This document shows positions 61,461 through 64,000 of a stretch of 64,000 nt of DNA, in pieces. How positions within the stretch are numbered: the first letter of the stretch is position 1; every line of letters begins with the position of its first letter. Source of the DNA: Bdellovibrio bacteriovorus. GTDB lineage: Bacteria > Bdellovibrionota > Bdellovibrionia > Bdellovibrionales > Bdellovibrionaceae. The notes under the pieces were generated by a model. It was not told the DNA's origin. It worked only from the letters and a program-made list of their open reading frames with translations, and searched no databases. Position numbers and translations under genes: made by a program. The stretch covers positions 62,001-126,000 of the forward strand of contig NZ_CP102930.1 of the NCBI RefSeq assembly GCF_025558485.1. Reading direction: 5' to 3'.

Positions 61461-62636
61461 ATGATTTGGCCCTTTATTTTCCTGTCCTATGCCAGCCTTT
61501 TTGTATTCGGTCTGACCGACAATATCCGAGGGCCCCTTTTCCCTGAAATTCTAAAGCAATTCTCAGTCAGTGACGGCATGGGTTCTTTGATGTTTGCCCT
61601 GAGCAATATCTCCGGCCTGATTTCAAGTTATGCATGCCGCTACCTTCTGCGTCGCTATGACCGACTGACCGTACTTAAAGGCGGAACTATCGGACTGGTG
61701 GTTTCCTTGCTGGGGCTGGCGGCATCACCGATCTTTCCGGTGTTTTTGATCTTCAGCTTTGGTTTTGGCTTTAGCATGGGGATTCTGGGATTGGTGCCCA
61801 ATGTTCTGGTGCCAATGGGCTCCAGCCCCGAACGCAAGCAGCGCATGCTCGCGGGACTTCACACCATGTATGGACTGGCAAGTCTGATGGCTCCGCTGCT
61901 GGCGGCTTCGATCGAATATCTGACAGGCAGTTGGCGCTGGACCTTTGCCATCGCCTCTGTCGGGCCGCTGTGTCTGCTGGCTTACACCTATCATCCCAGC
62001 CACAAATCTTTGCATTCCCGTTCCAAAGTGACGGCGGATGAACATCGTGCCAATAAAAAGAAAAACCTCAAACCCCAGCTATTCTTGGCAATTATGCTCA
62101 GCTTCGCGGTGGCAGCAGAGATTATGATTTCCTCCCGCCTGGCGCTTTACATGCAGCGCACTTGGAATTTTTCGATGGAGGCGTCCAGCCTTTATGTGAC
62201 CTATTTCTTTGTCTGCATGATGCTGGGCCGACTGACTTTTGCGGTGATTCACTTTCACCAGTCCGCCCGCTTTCTGCTTTCGGCATCCCTTGTGGGTAGT
62301 TTGGTTCTGCTGCTGGCGGGACTTTTCATTCATCCGCTTTTCCTGGCAGGAGCCGGTCTGGCCGTGGCACCGTTCTATCCACTGGCAATTTCGTGGATAT
62401 CTTCTGAATTCCCGCAGGATCTGGATACCGCTGTGACCTATATGATGACGACGGATTCGCTGATGTTGATTCTGATGCACTTGGTGATCGGAAAGCTGAC
62501 CGACTTTATCGGCATTCACAATGCCATTCTGGCGGGCTCCTTCTTCCTGATCGGGTCCTTTGTTATGGTGAACAGCTACACTTGGTTGTTTAAAAAGCAA
62601 CCAGCCCTGGTGTCCGCCCCTGGTCAGGCCCATTAA
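61461..62636 (+). CDS. MFS transporter
   Basis: 391 residues from the ATG at 61461; the frame is open from 61395 but there the ATG is fused to the palindrome end. Eleven to twelve membrane segments are visible, with a central charged loop (about 165-185, KKKNLKPQ). A conserved-looking start is LSYASLFVFGLTDNIRGPLFP. It belongs to the major facilitator superfamily; substrate not known, and no regulator is adjacent. No terminator seen downstream; the next gene starts 60 bases later. Confidence 0.88.
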   Translation: MIWPFIFLSYASLFVFGLTDNIRGPLFPEILKQFSVSDGMGSLMFALSNISGLISSYACRYLLRRYDRLTVLKGGTIGLVVSLLGLAASPIFPVFLIFSFGFGFSMGILGLVPNVLVPMGSSPERKQRMLAGLHTMYGLASLMAPLLAASIEYLTGSWRWTFAIASVGPLCLLAYTYHPSHKSLHSRSKVTADEHRANKKKNLKPQLFLAIMLSFAVAAEIMISSRLALYMQRTWNFSMEASSLYVTYFFVCMMLGRLTFAVIHFHQSARFLLSASLVGSLVLLLAGLFIHPLFLAGAGLAVAPFYPLAISWISSEFPQDLDTAVTYMMTTDSLMLILMHLVIGKLTDFIGIHNAILAGSFFLIGSFVMVNSYTWLFKKQPALVSAPGQAH

Positions 62637-62696
62637 TATTTACAATTTCCATAATTTCAGAGGAATATTTCTTCTGACTTCTTTAAAAATAAGCCC

Positions 62697-63488
62697 ATGC
62701 GCACAGGGCTTATTTCTATTCTTTTCTTTGTCTTTCATTTTGCCAATGCCACCATCGTGGATTTGCCACCCGAAGGTCACCTGCCGTCATTAATGCTGAA
62801 TCAAAATGACGAGGAACTATATGCTCGCGGAATCATCCCCAACGCCGGTCCAAGTTCTTTATGTGGTCCCGCCAGCGCCATCAATTGGTTGCAACTGGAA
62901 TACGGTCCCTTCAGTAAGGATCGGCAGATTCAACTTCTACAACTGGCCGCCCAGCTCAGCTTGCAGCAAGGGGTTGATGTTCACAATGGCCTGATTGAAC
63001 CGCAACTGATTCAGTACATGCGCAATCTGGATACGCTTCTTGTAAAAGAACACACCTATCAGGGCAAAGGGCGTTACTTTTCAGATAACGAGCTAACGAC
63101 TGAGGACCTGTTTTCCTCGAAACGGCAGATTCTGTTGCTGCGCTATGATTCGCGCCCAACAGCGCCACCGTCCATGGGACGCCGGGACCGCGGCCCTCGT
63201 GGTGGTCAAGATCCCATGATTCCCATCGTGAATGAAAACGAGATTCGTGGATTTCATTTCGTGCTGAAAGTGGCCGCCCTGCCTGAAACTCGGGAGATCG
63301 TGTTTCTTGATCCGGAAAACCCCGCACGCTATTCCCGTGCGAAGCTGGAAATTCGCAACAACCCCCGCAACCAAAAACCGGAACTGCGTTTACTGCCGTC
63401 TTCACGACAGGATCTGGCAAGCTTCAGCGGAAGTGGTCTGATGCTCTGGACAGCGCTTTCGTCTATCGAGAAACATAAAGGTGAATGA
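62697..63488 (+). CDS. Exported C39-like cysteine peptidase candidate
   Basis: 263 residues. Signal peptide ends near residue 18 (FANAT). The string SSLCGPASAINWLQLEYG (Cys at about 56) fits the C39/papain-like active Cys; the His is in RGFHFVLKVAAL (about 184) and the Asp in EIVFLDPENPARY (about 202). A Gly/Arg/Pro-rich loop (RPTAPPSMGRRDRGPRGGQD) lies before the His. As an exported enzyme it may cleave peptides in the envelope or prey. The ribosome site is weak. Convergent with the SlyD-like gene. Confidence 0.75.
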   Translation: MRTGLISILFFVFHFANATIVDLPPEGHLPSLMLNQNDEELYARGIIPNAGPSSLCGPASAINWLQLEYGPFSKDRQIQLLQLAAQLSLQQGVDVHNGLIEPQLIQYMRNLDTLLVKEHTYQGKGRYFSDNELTTEDLFSSKRQILLLRYDSRPTAPPSMGRRDRGPRGGQDPMIPIVNENEIRGFHFVLKVAALPETREIVFLDPENPARYSRAKLEIRNNPRNQKPELRLLPSSRQDLASFSGSGLMLWTALSSIEKHKGE

Positions 63489-63508
63489 CTGGCATGCGAT
63501 GCTCACGC

Positions 63509-63994
63509 CTAATGACGGAGAATGCCGTCATCGCTCTCTTCCGGCAGGGAGTCCTGAATTTCTTCCGGTGTAGCTTCTCGAACATCCAGGGCCTCGATTT
63601 CAAAAATCAGATCCTGTCCAGCCAAAGGATGATTTCCATCCAGGGTAATCCGGTCTTGCGACAGATCCGTCACACGAAACTTTTCAACGTTTTTTCCTTC
63701 GCGGGCAAACAGAACACTTTCACCCACTTTCAACTTGGAACTGCCGACCAGGGATTCCCGCGCCAGCTCAAGCACTTTGGTGGTGTCGTAAAATCCATAG
63801 GCTTCCTCGGCACTAAGTTCAATCTGACGTTTTTCACCCTTGCGAATGTCCTTTAGTCCCACCGACAGGCCCGGTAAAGAATGATCCGTCCCTTCCGGTA
63901 ATGAAGTCAGAACATCACGGTTGTACGTGGAGCTGATAATCTGCCCCAGTTTGTTTTTAAGAACACAGTGAAACGATACAATCTGAACGTTCAT
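63509..63994 (-). CDS. SlyD-like FKBP-type prolyl isomerase
   Basis: 161 residues, no signal peptide. The FKBP half matches LPEGTDHSLPGLSVGLKDIRKGE and ELSAEEAYGFYD; the insert domain (about 70-125) has VLFAREGKNVEKF and the chaperone half ends ITLDGNHPLAGQDLIFEIEALDV as in SlyD. The His-rich metal tail of E. coli SlyD is absent; only an acidic tail follows. It would help fold proteins, with a second role as chaperone. Start is at 63994. Confidence 0.92.
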   Translation of the reverse strand: MNVQIVSFHCVLKNKLGQIISSTYNRDVLTSLPEGTDHSLPGLSVGLKDIRKGEKRQIELSAEEAYGFYDTTKVLELARESLVGSSKLKVGESVLFAREGKNVEKFRVTDLSQDRITLDGNHPLAGQDLIFEIEALDVREATPEEIQDSLPEESDDGILRH

Positions 63995-64000
63995 AGCATG

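Noticed and set aside
1..64000. tRNA, rRNA, insertion sequence transposase or prophage genes
   Set aside because: None seen on reading both strands; no transposase, integrase or phage structural motif among the proteins. A covariance search (tRNAscan-SE, Infernal) would settle small RNAs.

Overview
The window reads as a piece of a predatory Bdellovibrio chromosome, most probably Bdellovibrio bacteriovorus. The strongest evidence is an FHA-GGDEF diguanylate cyclase at 53048-53980 that matches my memory of DgcB, the cyclase described as needed for prey invasion. It lies directly downstream of a short phosphoglucose isomerase gene, as I recall for that species. Other support is the very high number of exported and lipobox proteins, a near-consensus flagellar sigma-28 promoter, mixed housekeeping genes, and no prophage, CRISPR, tRNA or rRNA signal. 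Species assignment is from recall, not from a search.

Layout. 1-11 kb: end of a membrane protein gene, a lipoprotein, polA (proofreading site degenerate), an FtsB/DivIC-like protein, an ankyrin-catalase pair, enolase with a coupled unknown protein, and an orphan CpaF-type ATPase operon with a cupredoxin. 11-17 kb: a DsbA-like lipoprotein, an orphan HEPN protein, a toxin-antitoxin-like pair with a palindromic operator, an L,D-transpeptidase-like lipoprotein, a zinc alcohol dehydrogenase and sfsA, then a 97-bp direct repeat around a decayed reading frame. 17-21 kb: E2 and E3 of a 2-oxo acid dehydrogenase without E1; the E3 gene carries a one-base frameshift as given. 21-34 kb: small exported proteins, a tyrosine phosphatase, an iron block (periplasmic ferric-binding protein, TonB-dependent receptor, imelysin-like lipoprotein), a lipid-desaturase-like membrane enzyme, a VWA lipoprotein, and lipB. 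34-41 kb: DoxX, a BLUF blue-light sensor overlapping a MaoC hydratase, PIN-PhoH ATPase, a PilZ protein behind a sigma-28 promoter, TonB-like protein, MsrB and an M-type zinc aminopeptidase.

41.7-50.7 kb is the most unusual region: seven consecutive co-directional genes, all with signal peptides, cysteine-rich, almost without gaps, with no recognisable membrane, regulatory or cytoplasmic partner. Two members are diverged paralogues; one of them carries two arrays of a GGCAAT hexanucleotide (13 and 11 units) coding a Gly-Asn linker. The last member has Cys and His positions suggestive of a papain/NlpC-like fold. This is the best candidate for an undescribed exported system.

50.7-64 kb: an ECF sigma/anti-sigma/Spy-like operon on the minus strand, then a minus-strand run of a coiled-coil protein, a metallophosphoesterase, pgi and dgcB. 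The coiled-coil protein has two D-K-T-x-x-(I/V) sites like the E-K-T-x-x-V site in the DgcB N-terminal tail, so an FHA-based signalling link is plausible. The end holds a PfkB-type sugar kinase, rlmN, an MFS transporter preceded by a long perfect stem, a C39-like exported protein and a SlyD-like isomerase.
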